From positions 310,001 to 374,000 of the forward strand of contig JAFWGI010000005.1 in assembly GCA_017512425.1 (NCBI GenBank): DNA of 64,000 nucleotides, written 5' to 3'. Origin of the DNA: Hyphomicrobium sp. (lineage in GTDB: Bacteria; Pseudomonadota; Alphaproteobacteria; Rhizobiales; Hyphomicrobiaceae). Made by a program: the position numbers and the translations under genes. Each line of letters begins with the position of its first letter. Positions within the stretch are counted from its first letter, which is position 1. Shown here piece after piece: positions 17,242-25,326 of the stretch. Below the pieces are notes generated by a model. That model saw only the letters and a list, made by a program, of their open reading frames with translations. It did not search any database and was not told the origin of the DNA.

Positions 17242-19218
17242 TCAAACGGCAATTTTGCCGCCACCTTTGCGGGTAATTGCCACTACAGACGGCCTCGGCG
17301 GCATGCCGTCTTTGAAATCCGGCCATCGGGTGGACGGGTTCTCGAAGGTTGCAGGTGGCGCGTTGGGATCGTCCTCGTCCGCCTCGCCCGGATGCTGAAC
17401 AGCGACAAAGAACGTCTCGAGGTCTGGCGTAAAACACGGTCCGCACATTTCAGCGCCGACGGGCACGCGGAAGAATAATTTTGACGTGCCGCGTGCGGCG
17501 CCCTCGGTCTCCACCGCCCAAATGCCGTCGTTGCGTCCGGTCCGAAAACCGGAATTGCCATCTGTCGCGACCCAGAGGCGGCCAAGGGCATCGACGGCAC
17601 AGTTGTCCGGCATGCCGAACCAGCCGTTGGCTGTCGTCAGCGGATTGAAGGTTGCTCCAACCGCCGCGATCGCGGGATCGCCGCACTTGACGAGGATTTC
17701 CCAGGAAAACGTCAGCGCAGCGTGATCGCCATCGTCGGGCGTAATCTCGACGATGTGGCCAAACTTATTTTCCGGCCGCGGATTGGCGGCGTCGACTTGA
17801 TCGGCACTGCGCTTGTTGTTGTTGGTCAACATCACATAGACCTTGTTGGTCTTTGGATTGACTTCGATGTCTTCAGGGCGGTCCATCTTTGTCGCGCCGA
17901 GCATATCGCTGGCCTGCCGTGCAAAAATCACCACCGCTCCTTGGTCAGCAAAGCCGAGTTGCGGTGTCAGCGGTCCCTGGCCGTGAACGAGCGGCAGCCA
18001 TTGACCACGACCGTCGGCTGAGAAGCGCGCGGCATACAGCGTGCCGTGATCGAGAATGTCCTTGTTGGCCTTAGGATCAGCGAGGTCGACCTTTGCGTCG
18101 GTAACGAATTTGTAGACGTAATCGAAGCGCTCATCGTCGCCTTGATAAACGACGAAGCGGCCGTCTTTGTTGATCGTATTGCCGGCGCCTTCGTGTTTGA
18201 ATCGCCCGAGGGCGGTACGCTTGACTGGGATCGACGCCGGATCAAATGGGTCGATTTCGACGACCCAGCCGAAGCGGTGCGCTTCGTTCGGCTCCTTCGC
18301 AATGTCGAAGCGCGGCTCAAACTTACCCCAGGCAAAAGCCTGCTGCGGAATGCCGTAGCGCTTCATCGCGGCAGCATCTGGATGCGCGTCCAGCGCGTCC
18401 TTGTTCCAGAAATAGCCGTTGATGTTTTCTTCGCACGTCAGCCACGTACCCCAGGGCGTCGTCGCGCCGGCGCAGTTGTTGAGCATGCCGAAGACGTGCG
18501 CGCCGCTCGTGTCCGCGCTCGTCTTCATTTTCGCGTGACCTGCGGCTGGCCCCGAAATGCGCATTTCAGTTTTAGCGGTAATCCGGCGCGCGTATTTGCT
18601 GTCTTCAACGACGTGCCATTTGCCGCCGTCGCGCTTGATCTCGATGACTGAGCCGCCGTGCGCCATCATTTCAATCGCGACATGATCGGCTGTCGTTGCT
18701 GCGAAATTTGCTTGCCTGTCCTGGCGGCCAAGGCCCGGGAACATCAGCTCTTCAATGGTGTACTCGTGATTGACGACTAGGAGGCCGTGATCGCTTTTGC
18801 CGTCGATGGGCAGATAACCGATGAAGTCGTTGTTGTAACCGAACTGCTCGGCTTGCGTGTCGCCGCTCTGCTTCTGAGGATCGAATTCTGGAGCGCCTGG
18901 CTTCAAGCGATCGCCCCAACGGATCAGCACGTCGGCGTCGTAACCCTCAGCAACGTGATGGGTCGTGTCTGATCCTGCCTCGACTTCATGGAAATCGAAG
19001 GCGCGCGTTGCATGCTCGCGTTTGGTTGCGGGATCGGCGATAGCGTTCGTCTTTGGCAACAGCGTTTGCACGACGGCCACTGCGAGCAATCCTCGTCCGA
19101 GATCGCGGCGCGATAGGCGTTGAGCGATGATCTCGCCCATCGTTGCGTTATCGGTCGCGTTGGACCCGTGGTCTTCTTCAACCATTAAATGCGTCGAAGT
19201 CGATGGCGGACGCTGCAT
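17242..19218 (-). CDS. phoX: PhoX-family alkaline phosphatase (DUF839)
   Basis: The product is about 658 residues from the ATG at 19218. A twin-arginine-type motif (SRRDLGRGLL) precedes a hydrophobic stretch ending LLPKTNA, so the protein is probably exported folded by Tat, as PhoX enzymes are. The body has DUF839 motifs such as GTWLTCEENINGYFW, HRFGWVVEIDPFDP and RPEDIEVNPKTNKVYV. PhoX releases phosphate from organic phosphoesters in the periplasm with Fe3+ and Ca2+ cofactors. The frame is open 53 codons further upstream, but a PhoB-type box at 19273-19290 argues for the shorter start. Confidence 0.9.
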   Translation of the reverse strand: MQRPPSTSTHLMVEEDHGSNATDNATMGEIIAQRLSRRDLGRGLLAVAVVQTLLPKTNAIADPATKREHATRAFDFHEVEAGSDTTHHVAEGYDADVLIRWGDRLKPGAPEFDPQKQSGDTQAEQFGYNNDFIGYLPIDGKSDHGLLVVNHEYTIEELMFPGLGRQDRQANFAATTADHVAIEMMAHGGSVIEIKRDGGKWHVVEDSKYARRITAKTEMRISGPAAGHAKMKTSADTSGAHVFGMLNNCAGATTPWGTWLTCEENINGYFWNKDALDAHPDAAAMKRYGIPQQAFAWGKFEPRFDIAKEPNEAHRFGWVVEIDPFDPASIPVKRTALGRFKHEGAGNTINKDGRFVVYQGDDERFDYVYKFVTDAKVDLADPKANKDILDHGTLYAARFSADGRGQWLPLVHGQGPLTPQLGFADQGAVVIFARQASDMLGATKMDRPEDIEVNPKTNKVYVMLTNNNKRSADQVDAANPRPENKFGHIVEITPDDGDHAALTFSWEILVKCGDPAIAAVGATFNPLTTANGWFGMPDNCAVDALGRLWVATDGNSGFRTGRNDGIWAVETEGAARGTSKLFFRVPVGAEMCGPCFTPDLETFFVAVQHPGEADEDDPNAPPATFENPSTRWPDFKDGMPPRPSVVAITRKGGGKIAV

Positions 19219-19552
19219 GTCTCGATCTTTCGAATGCTTGATGCCTTGATCTGCCCGAATATACGCGCCGCTGCGACAGTCGCATGACGCTTGGCAAATG
19301 CGTGCCGCATCTTTGGGCATAAGATTTCGTGAACACGCTCGCCCAAAAGCCATCGAATTCTGATGGCTTTCGCACATTCTATTCGTTGACGCGGGCGTAA
19401 CCTATACGCGCTTTAAACGTTGAATGCCTGCAGCATTCAATTCAAAACAAGTGTGATACTAGTCAAAAATTTTTCGAATCCAGAGCCGGAATGCGTCCGG
19501 CTACAGTGCAGTTTTCGCGCGTGACGCGCTATTGTTTGTGTGAGTACCTGTG
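19219..19552. other. Divergent control region between phoX and a small unknown gene
   Basis: It holds a PhoB-type box (19273-19290), an inverted repeat TTGAATGC-CTGCA-GCATTCAA (19420-19440), the AT palindrome AAAAATTTTT (19465-19474) and a hairpin AGCCGGA-ATGCG-TCCGGCT (19484-19502). Neither hairpin is followed by a T-run, so they look more like operators or leader structure than terminators. Confidence 0.4.
19273..19290 (-). promoter_or_regulatory. Candidate PhoB box upstream of phoX
   Basis: Read on the minus strand the sequence is GCGTCAT GCGA CTGTCGC. It matches 10 of 14 fixed positions of the alphaproteobacterial PhoB box CTGTCAT-N4-CTGTCAT. It lies 55 bp before the chosen phoX start, the expected place for activation under phosphate starvation. 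Confidence 0.4.
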
Positions 19553-19810
19553 ATGCGTGCAAGCGCCGCGACAATGCTACTCTTGGAAGCGCTCGAAGCG
19601 CAGGAGGTGCTGAAGTTGCGCGGCTTCACGACGTCGATCGGCGACGCGAACGCGGTCGTTATCGAACGCTGGGGTCATATGCGCGGCCTATGGCGCGTTC
19701 ACAACGGCCAGTATTTCTGGACTGGAGCCGCCTCGTCGCAGCCAACGCACGCCGTCGCAAACGTCGAAGGCGCGGTTGCATACACTTTGGGCGTCATCGC
19801 CGCTAGCTGA
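19553..19810 (+). CDS. Small conserved-looking protein of unknown function
   Basis: About 85 residues, with no signal peptide and no membrane segment. It begins MRASAATMLLLEALEAQEVL, a helical stretch, followed by a mixed segment rich in Trp and Gly (ERWGHMRGLWRVHNGQYFW) that looks like a small folded domain. A GTG directly precedes the ATG. I do not recognise a family. Codon use resembles the neighbours and no better gene competes on either strand. It is divergent from phoX and convergent with the hydrolase gene. Confidence 0.5.
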   Translation: MRASAATMLLLEALEAQEVLKLRGFTTSIGDANAVVIERWGHMRGLWRVHNGQYFWTGAASSQPTHAVANVEGAVAYTLGVIAAS

Positions 19811-19865
19811 TGCAGCGAGAACTCGGTGGCTGCGGCAAATTGCCAGCCTCCGGCTTTCCGGTCGG

Positions 19866-20732
19866 CTAGTCGCCCAGTGCGCGTGTGACGTTGAAAGCGC
19901 GGTCGTGTGTCAGAGACGGAATCCGGCGGCGGACGTCATCCAGGATCGACACATCAATGTCGGCGACGACAACGCCCGGGTCAGATCCGGCCTCTGCCAG
20001 AATTTGTCCCCACGGCGAAATGATCAGACTGTGGCCGAAGGTTTCGCGACCGTTTTCGTGCAGGCCGCCCTGTGCCGCGGCAAACACGAAGGACTGTGCT
20101 TCGATCGCCCGCGCGCGCAACAAGGTGTGCCAATGAGCCTCGCCGGTAATTCGGGTGAAGGCAGCAGGCGCAGCGATGTAACGAGCGCCGTCCTTAGCCA
20201 GCGCGCGATGCAATGCCGGAAATCTGAGATCGTAACAGATCGTCAGTCCAATCGGTCCCCACGGCAAGTCGGCGATGACAGCCTGGTCTCCGGGCGCATA
20301 GCTTTCGCTTTCGCGGTAGACATGACCATTGCCGAGATCGACGTCGAACATATGAATTTTGTCGTAACGCGCAGCGAGGCGGCCGGTCGGATCGATGAGG
20401 TACGAGCGATTGGCAAACCGGTCATCGTCGAGCTTCACCGCCATAGAGCCGATGTGCAGCCAGCGGCCCAAATCGCGGGCCAAATCTGCGAAAGTCGCGA
20501 GTGCTGCGTTGTTTTTCTCAGGCTGAATTTCCGCAAGAAGCCGCGGCCGCTCCAATTCCATGAGCGTTGTAACTTCCGGTGTCTGTATGTAGTCGGCGCC
20601 TTCGCTGGCAGCCCTGCGAACGAGGTCGGTTGCGTCGCGAACGTTCCGCGCCACGTCGCGGCCAGAGCACATTTGAACAAGGCCAGCTCGAAACGCCGGA
20701 GCGGCGGCGAGATTGGCTGACGCCGTCGCCAT
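19866..20732 (-). CDS. Carbon-nitrogen hydrolase (nitrilase superfamily, Nit1-like)
   Basis: The 288-residue protein has the Glu-Lys-Cys triad of the nitrilase fold: Glu in QTPEVTTL, Lys in YDKIHMFDVDL and Cys in ICYDLRFPAL. The FDVDL context and length match the Nit1/omega-amidase-like branch, which repairs deaminated glutathione or hydrolyses alpha-keto amides. The exact substrate cannot be set. Its ATG overlaps the stop of the glutaredoxin gene by one base (TAATG), so the two are coupled. Pairing with a glutaredoxin fits a thiol-related role. Confidence 0.88.
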   Translation of the reverse strand: MATASANLAAAPAFRAGLVQMCSGRDVARNVRDATDLVRRAASEGADYIQTPEVTTLMELERPRLLAEIQPEKNNAALATFADLARDLGRWLHIGSMAVKLDDDRFANRSYLIDPTGRLAARYDKIHMFDVDLGNGHVYRESESYAPGDQAVIADLPWGPIGLTICYDLRFPALHRALAKDGARYIAAPAAFTRITGEAHWHTLLRARAIEAQSFVFAAAQGGLHENGRETFGHSLIISPWGQILAEAGSDPGVVVADIDVSILDDVRRRIPSLTHDRAFNVTRALGD

Positions 20733-21004
20733 TAGTGAGACGAACTCTTTTCCGCGAGCAGGTTATCGAGTTTGCCAGAGCGTTCCAGCGCGTGAAGATC
20801 ATCGCAGCCGCCGACGTGCATTTCGCCGATCCATATCTGGGGAACCGTGTTTCGGCCGCCAGCCTTCTCACGCAAATCCGCGCGCAAATCTGCGCGACCC
20901 GTCAGGTCGACCTCTTCGAACGCTGCACCCTTCCGGCGCAGGAGATCTTTTGCCATGTGGCAGTAGCAGCAGTTGCCGGCGGTGTAGACCTTGACGTTAG
21001 GCAT
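20732..21004 (-). CDS. grxC: Glutaredoxin 3 with CCYC active site
   Basis: The 90-residue monothiol/dithiol glutaredoxin uses glutathione to reduce disulfides. The thioredoxin-fold start VKVYTAGNCCYCHMAK carries the active site as CCYC instead of the usual CPYC. The TVPQIWIG cis-Pro loop and the GGCDDL glutathione-binding motif are normal. The start is set at MPNVKV; the frame is open further upstream but without family similarity. It is coupled to the downstream nitrilase-family gene. Confidence 0.92.
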   Translation of the reverse strand: MPNVKVYTAGNCCYCHMAKDLLRRKGAAFEEVDLTGRADLRADLREKAGGRNTVPQIWIGEMHVGGCDDLHALERSGKLDNLLAEKSSSH

Positions 21005-21143
21005 TTTCCAAAAAGCCGTCCCTGGTGGGCTATTTGCGACGCACTTCGTAAAAGTAACAATTCTCAGCCGATGTGCAAGATTACGAGCAGGGAAAACGGC
21101 GGACAATTCCTCTGCTTTTGCAACGGATAGCCGCTGAAATTGG

Positions 21144-21944
21144 CTATATTTCGGTGACGAGCGCCAAGACTAGCACATCGACGCGCTGAGCACCCGCCGC
21201 TTTGAGCACTTTCGCGGCTGCGGATGCTGTGGCGCCGGTTGTCATGACGTCGTCGACGAGCAGGATCGCGCGGCCGGCAATTTGCGGTGCGTAGAAACTG
21301 TTGACGGCGAAGGCACCGGCGACGTTGCGTTCGCGTTGCAGCCGCGTGAGCCCGACCTGATGTGCGGTGGCGCGGACGCGGGTCAACGCCGTCGGTAACA
21401 ACGGCTTGCCGGAGCGTTGCGCAATTTCATTGGCGAGAATCTGCGCTTGGTTAAAACGGCGCGACAACAGACGCGTGCGCGCGAGTGGCACCGGCACGAT
21501 AAAGTCGGCCTGTTCAATGATGATCGGATCGCATTGGGTCAACCACCTGCCGAACAGCCGCTTGGCGTGGTGCGTATCGCGAAATTTGAAGTCGTGGATC
21601 ATTTCGCGCATCAAGCCATCGTAACGGGCAACGGCGCGTGCTCTGTCGAAAACCGGTGGGTGCGCTGCCGCTGCCGCCGAGATCATCGTCTCTCCGATGT
21701 CGTAGGGCATCGGGATACCGAGCCTGTCGCAGATCGGCGGACGAATGAAATCGATGCGCCGCCAGCATTGTGCGCAGAGCGTATCGTGATCGGGCAGCCG
21801 CGTTTGGCAACTGAGGCACAGCGGCGGCAGGATGACGTCGAGCGCGGCGCGGCCCGCACGCGCTATGCGGCGGGTAAGGCGCCGGACGCCTCCCGGAGCC
21901 GTCGTGGGATCGATGTCGGCGGATATCGCGTCGGGGGTGGTCAT
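21144..21944 (-). CDS. comF: ComF family phosphoribosyltransferase-like protein
   Basis: The 266-residue protein has an N-terminal zinc-finger-like segment with Cys43, Cys46, Cys57 and Cys60 (CLSCQTRLP...CAQC) and a C-terminal PRTase fold with the PRPP-binding loop ILLVDDVMTTGATAS. ComF proteins are linked to DNA uptake or to DNA repair primase pathways in different bacteria; the biochemical reaction is unknown. It is the first gene of the comF-grxC-hydrolase run on the minus strand and is divergent from the methyltransferase gene. Confidence 0.9.
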   Translation of the reverse strand: MTTPDAISADIDPTTAPGGVRRLTRRIARAGRAALDVILPPLCLSCQTRLPDHDTLCAQCWRRIDFIRPPICDRLGIPMPYDIGETMISAAAAAHPPVFDRARAVARYDGLMREMIHDFKFRDTHHAKRLFGRWLTQCDPIIIEQADFIVPVPLARTRLLSRRFNQAQILANEIAQRSGKPLLPTALTRVRATAHQVGLTRLQRERNVAGAFAVNSFYAPQIAGRAILLVDDVMTTGATASAAAKVLKAAGAQRVDVLVLALVTEI

Positions 21945-22008
21945 TCTGCGAGCTTATCGAAGAAACTTTGCGGTTGCGAGCCGAAGGTCTGTCCGCCAGA
22001 AAAGCGCG

Positions 22009-22941
22009 ATGACCGGCGCCCCGCAAATTTTTGATAGCAATCTCATCCGCCGCAGGCGCGATCGCTTTGCGCTTGGCGCGTCCGCTCATGACTTTCTTTT
22101 GCAGCGGGTTTCTGAAGATTTTTCGGAACGGTTGGCGATCGTGCGGCGGACGTTTGCGACGGCGGTCAATGCGGGTGCCTATCACGGCGTTGTATCGCGC
22201 GTGCTGCGGCAAGCGGCAGGCGTCACATCAATGATCGATCTTGAAACGTCGACAGAGCTGCTCGCCCAGTGCGATGGGCCGTGCACACTATCCGACTCGG
22301 AAATTTTGCCGCTGGCCCCAGAAAGCGTCGATTTGATCGTCTCAGGTCTCGCATGGCAGCTCGTCAACGATGTTCCTGGTGTTCTTGCTCAGGTGCGCCG
22401 AGCGTTGAAGCCGGACGGATTGCTTCTTGCGTCTGTGCTCGGCGGCGCAACGCTGAATGAGTTGCGCGAGGCCTGGTTGCTTGCCGAAACCGAAGTCTCG
22501 GGCGGCGCGTCGCCGCGGGTCGCGCCTTTTGCGGACATTCGCGATCTCGGTGCTCTGTTGCAGCGTGCTGGATTTGCGCTGCCCGTTGCGGATGGCGATA
22601 CATTCACGGTGACATACGAGACGCCGCTCGCTTTGATGCGCGAGCTTAAAGCGATGGCGGCGTCAAACATGCTCGTTGAACGCCGACGTACACCGGTGAC
22701 GCGCGGATTGTTATTGCGGGCCGCTGAGATTTACAAAGAGCGTTTTGCGCTAGCCGATGGCCGCGTTCCGGCGACATTCGAGATCATCACGTTGACGGCG
22801 TGGGCGCCGCACGAAAGCCAGCAGCAGCCATTGCAGCCTGGATCAGCGAAAACGCGACTGGCTGATGCGCTTGGTGCGACTGAGCGCAGCGCTGGCGAAC
22901 GCGTCGGAATTATTCCAACAGATCGCGAAGCCAAGGAATAA
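22009..22941 (+). CDS. SAM-dependent methyltransferase, BioC/NDUFAF5-like
   Basis: About 310 residues from the ATG chosen here (MTGAPQIFD); an in-frame extension reaches 21832 but overlaps comF on the other strand. The N-terminal DSNLIRRRRDRF and a Rossmann-like core with LPLAPESVDLIVSGLAWQLVND and RRALKPDGLLLASVLGG resemble the BioC/NDUFAF5 group of class-I methyltransferases. In alphaproteobacteria this group is closest to mitochondrial NDUFAF5, an assembly factor of complex I. A role in biotin synthesis is unlikely since the biotin operon here has bioZ. Its last 32 bases overlap the end of the convergent mutT. Confidence 0.82.
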   Translation: MTGAPQIFDSNLIRRRRDRFALGASAHDFLLQRVSEDFSERLAIVRRTFATAVNAGAYHGVVSRVLRQAAGVTSMIDLETSTELLAQCDGPCTLSDSEILPLAPESVDLIVSGLAWQLVNDVPGVLAQVRRALKPDGLLLASVLGGATLNELREAWLLAETEVSGGASPRVAPFADIRDLGALLQRAGFALPVADGDTFTVTYETPLALMRELKAMAASNMLVERRRTPVTRGLLLRAAEIYKERFALADGRVPATFEIITLTAWAPHESQQQPLQPGSAKTRLADALGATERSAGERVGIIPTDREAKE

Positions 22942-23314
22942 GTGGTAAATCTGCGGGGGGCATTTCGTAACGCGACAGATGCATGGCGCGCACCCATTCG
23001 ATCGTTTGGCCCTCGCGCGGCGATATTTCGCCGTCCCACGTTCTGCAAATGTATAGCGGCATGAGCAGGTGGAATGTCTCGTAAGCGTGACTGGCAAAAT
23101 TAAACGGTGCCATACACGTCAGGCAGACATCGATACCGAGTTCTTCCTGCAGTTCGCGTTGCAAAGCGCGCTCAGGCGTTTCGCCCGGTTCGATTTTACC
23201 GCCAGGAAACTCCCAGAGACCGGCCATCGATTTGCCGGCCGGACGTTGCGCGAGCAAAACGCGGTTATCCGCATCGATAAGTGCAATCGCAGCGACGAGA
23301 ACCAGAGGCTTCAT
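22910..23314 (-). CDS. mutT: 8-oxo-dGTP diphosphatase (MutT, Nudix)
   Basis: The 134-residue Nudix hydrolase removes oxidised dGTP from the nucleotide pool. The full Nudix box spans about residues 39-60 (GKIEPGETPERALQREL followed by QEELG). The WEFPGG lead-in is specific to MutT. It starts four bases inside the end of tpm (ATGA), so the genes are coupled, and it overlaps the convergent methyltransferase gene by 32 bases. Confidence 0.92.
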   Translation of the reverse strand: MKPLVLVAAIALIDADNRVLLAQRPAGKSMAGLWEFPGGKIEPGETPERALQRELQEELGIDVCLTCMAPFNFASHAYETFHLLMPLYICRTWDGEISPREGQTIEWVRAMHLSRYEMPPADLPLIPWLRDLLE

Positions 23315-23970
23315 GCGCGCCGCGTCATCAGATAGGTCGCTTCTTCGAGCCGTGTGACGCCGCGGTTTGCCAAATGGTCGGCTTTCGGCAAACCGTCTCG
23401 AACGTCGAGAATTTCGACATCGAAATCACGCTCAAAGAGCGACCTTACGCGCGTCTGTGGTATCGCGAACGGCGGGCCTGACATTTCATTTTCGTTGTAG
23501 TCGAGCCCGACCAGCAAGATGTGTCTGCCGGCCGGCAGAAGTTCGGCGAGCTTGGCGACATATTTCGGTTGCAGTTCGGGCGGCATCGCAACGAGCGCCG
23601 CGCGGTCATAGATAGCGCTGACCGCCGGCAGCAGCTCGGTATTGAGCGCGAAGAAGTCGCCGCACCAGATCGCGTTGCGCCCGGATGATTTGACGGTGAA
23701 GCCGCTAACGTTGCGGACGTCCGCTTCGACGCCGCGTTCTGCGAAGAATTCGTCGACGGCGCGTTCCGAAAGCTCGGCACCCACAACGTCGTAGCCCTGG
23801 TCTGCGAGCCAAACCATATCGAGCGTCTTGCCGCACAGCGGAACGAGCACGGTTTCGCCGTTACCGACGCCAAGCCGCGCCCAATTCTTCTCGAGCGCCG
23901 GCTGAACTTTCTGCTGATGAAAGCCAATTTCGCCTTTTTGCCAGCGCTCAAGCCAGAAATTCGGGTCCAT
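23311..23970 (-). CDS. tpm: Thiopurine S-methyltransferase family protein
   Basis: The 219-residue protein matches bacterial TPMT along its length: the N-terminal FWLERWQKGEIGFHQ, the SAM site VLVPLCGKTLDMVWLADQG, and AIWCGDFFAL and YDRAALVAMP. It transfers a methyl group to sulfur, or to selenium and tellurium compounds in bacteria. It lies eight bases downstream of argJ and overlaps mutT, so the three look like one operon. The physiological substrate here is unknown. Confidence 0.9.
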   Translation of the reverse strand: MDPNFWLERWQKGEIGFHQQKVQPALEKNWARLGVGNGETVLVPLCGKTLDMVWLADQGYDVVGAELSERAVDEFFAERGVEADVRNVSGFTVKSSGRNAIWCGDFFALNTELLPAVSAIYDRAALVAMPPELQPKYVAKLAELLPAGRHILLVGLDYNENEMSGPPFAIPQTRVRSLFERDFDVEILDVRDGLPKADHLANRGVTRLEEATYLMTRRA

Positions 23971-23978
23971 GCGGGAGT

Positions 23979-25226
23979 TTAGCTCCGATAATCGGCATTG
24001 ATCGAGATGTACTCGTGGGTGAGGTCACATGTCCAAACCCTTGCCGCGGCCTTGCCAACGCCGACATCTGCGCGAATGACGATGTCGCGGTTTTTCATGT
24101 ACGCAGCAACCGTTTTCTCGTCGTACTCGACAGCCCGCTCGCCGTCGCGCGCAACGCAATGCGGTCCGAACCAGATCGTCAATTTATCGCGATCGGCCGC
24201 TTCGCCGGACTTGCCAATCGCCATGACCACGCGACCCCAGTTTGGGTCTTCGCCAGCAATGGCAGCCTTCAAGATCGGCGAGTTTGCGCACGCGCGGGCG
24301 ATCGTTCTCGCAGCCAGCCAAGACTTGGCGCCTTCGATTTCAAAGGTCACAAACTTCGATAGTCCCTCGCCGTCTTTCGCAACCTGGATCGCGAGATCGC
24401 ACATGAGATCGCGCAGCGCGAGCGAGAAGCCTTGCAGTTTTTTGGATTTGGCGTTCCCAGCTGGCTTCTGGCCACGCGCGGCGGCCGCGCCCGTTGCGAA
24501 TGCAAGGCATGTGTCGCTCGTCGACGTGTCGCCGTCGATGGTCATGCAGTTAAACGTCGTATCGGCGTGCTGTGCGACGAGGTCTTGCAATGCGTCGGCT
24601 TCAATCGCGGCGTCGGTAAAGATGAAGCATAGCATCGTCGCCATATCCGGAGCGATCATGCCGGCGCCTTTGCAGAAACCGTTGATCGTCACTTCGACGT
24701 CACCGATCAGCGCCTTGCGGGTTGCGAGTTTCGGGTACGTGTCGGTCGTCAGAATTGCGCGGGCGGCAGCTTCAAAGGCGTCGGCTTTGGCATTCGCGGC
24801 TAGGCCTTCGAGCAGGCTCGCGAACTTGTTGGCATCCAGCGGCTCGCCGATGACGCCGGTTGATGCAACATAGACATCATGCGGTTTGCAGTCGGCGGCC
24901 TTGGCGGCGTGTTCAATCGTCAGGTCAACGGCGTCGCGGCCTTTTTGACCCGTGAAGGCATTGGCATTGCCGGAATTGACGACGAGAATTCGCGCCGAAC
25001 CTTTTTTCAAATGCTTGCGGCAGGCGAGAACCGGCGCCGACGCTGTTTTCGATTGCGTGAGGACGCCGGCAGCGGTCGTGCCATCGTCCATGATTGCGAC
25101 GAGTAGATCCGTGCGGCCTTTGTAGCGGATGCCGGCCTCTGCGGTCGCAAAGCGCACGCCTTCGATAGGTGGCAATGACGCGAGAGTCGTTGGGGCAAAC
25201 GGCGATATGGCGGTGGCTTTGGCCAT
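23979..25226 (-). CDS. argJ: Bifunctional glutamate N-acetyltransferase / amino-acid acetyltransferase
   Basis: About 415 residues. ArgJ makes N-acetylglutamate and recycles the acetyl group from N-acetylornithine in arginine synthesis. The proenzyme cleaves itself before the Thr of MIAPDMATMLCF (about Thr197), which becomes the catalytic nucleophile of the beta chain. Other signatures are VNSGNANAFTG, VASTGVIGEPL and EDPNWGRVVMAIG. The start MAKATAI is supported by GGAG eight bases upstream; the frame opens ten codons earlier. Confidence 0.95.
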   Translation of the reverse strand: MAKATAISPFAPTTLASLPPIEGVRFATAEAGIRYKGRTDLLVAIMDDGTTAAGVLTQSKTASAPVLACRKHLKKGSARILVVNSGNANAFTGQKGRDAVDLTIEHAAKAADCKPHDVYVASTGVIGEPLDANKFASLLEGLAANAKADAFEAAARAILTTDTYPKLATRKALIGDVEVTINGFCKGAGMIAPDMATMLCFIFTDAAIEADALQDLVAQHADTTFNCMTIDGDTSTSDTCLAFATGAAAARGQKPAGNAKSKKLQGFSLALRDLMCDLAIQVAKDGEGLSKFVTFEIEGAKSWLAARTIARACANSPILKAAIAGEDPNWGRVVMAIGKSGEAADRDKLTIWFGPHCVARDGERAVEYDEKTVAAYMKNRDIVIRADVGVGKAAARVWTCDLTHEYISINADYRS

Positions 25227-25326
25227 GAATGTGGCTCCGGAAATGGAATGATCCACGCCTGAAAACAGATCGGGCCGCTCAAATCAAGCGGCCCGCTGAA
25301 TTATGACAGTTCGTAGCTTGTTTGGC

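Noticed and set aside
19776..20720. 314-residue plus-strand frame opposite the nitrilase-family gene
   Set aside because: Antisense shadow; the minus-strand protein has all catalytic motifs.
22009..22941. Methyltransferase as BioC for biotin synthesis
   Set aside because: It is not linked to the bio operon, the operon already has bioZ, and the sequence fits the NDUFAF5-like group.
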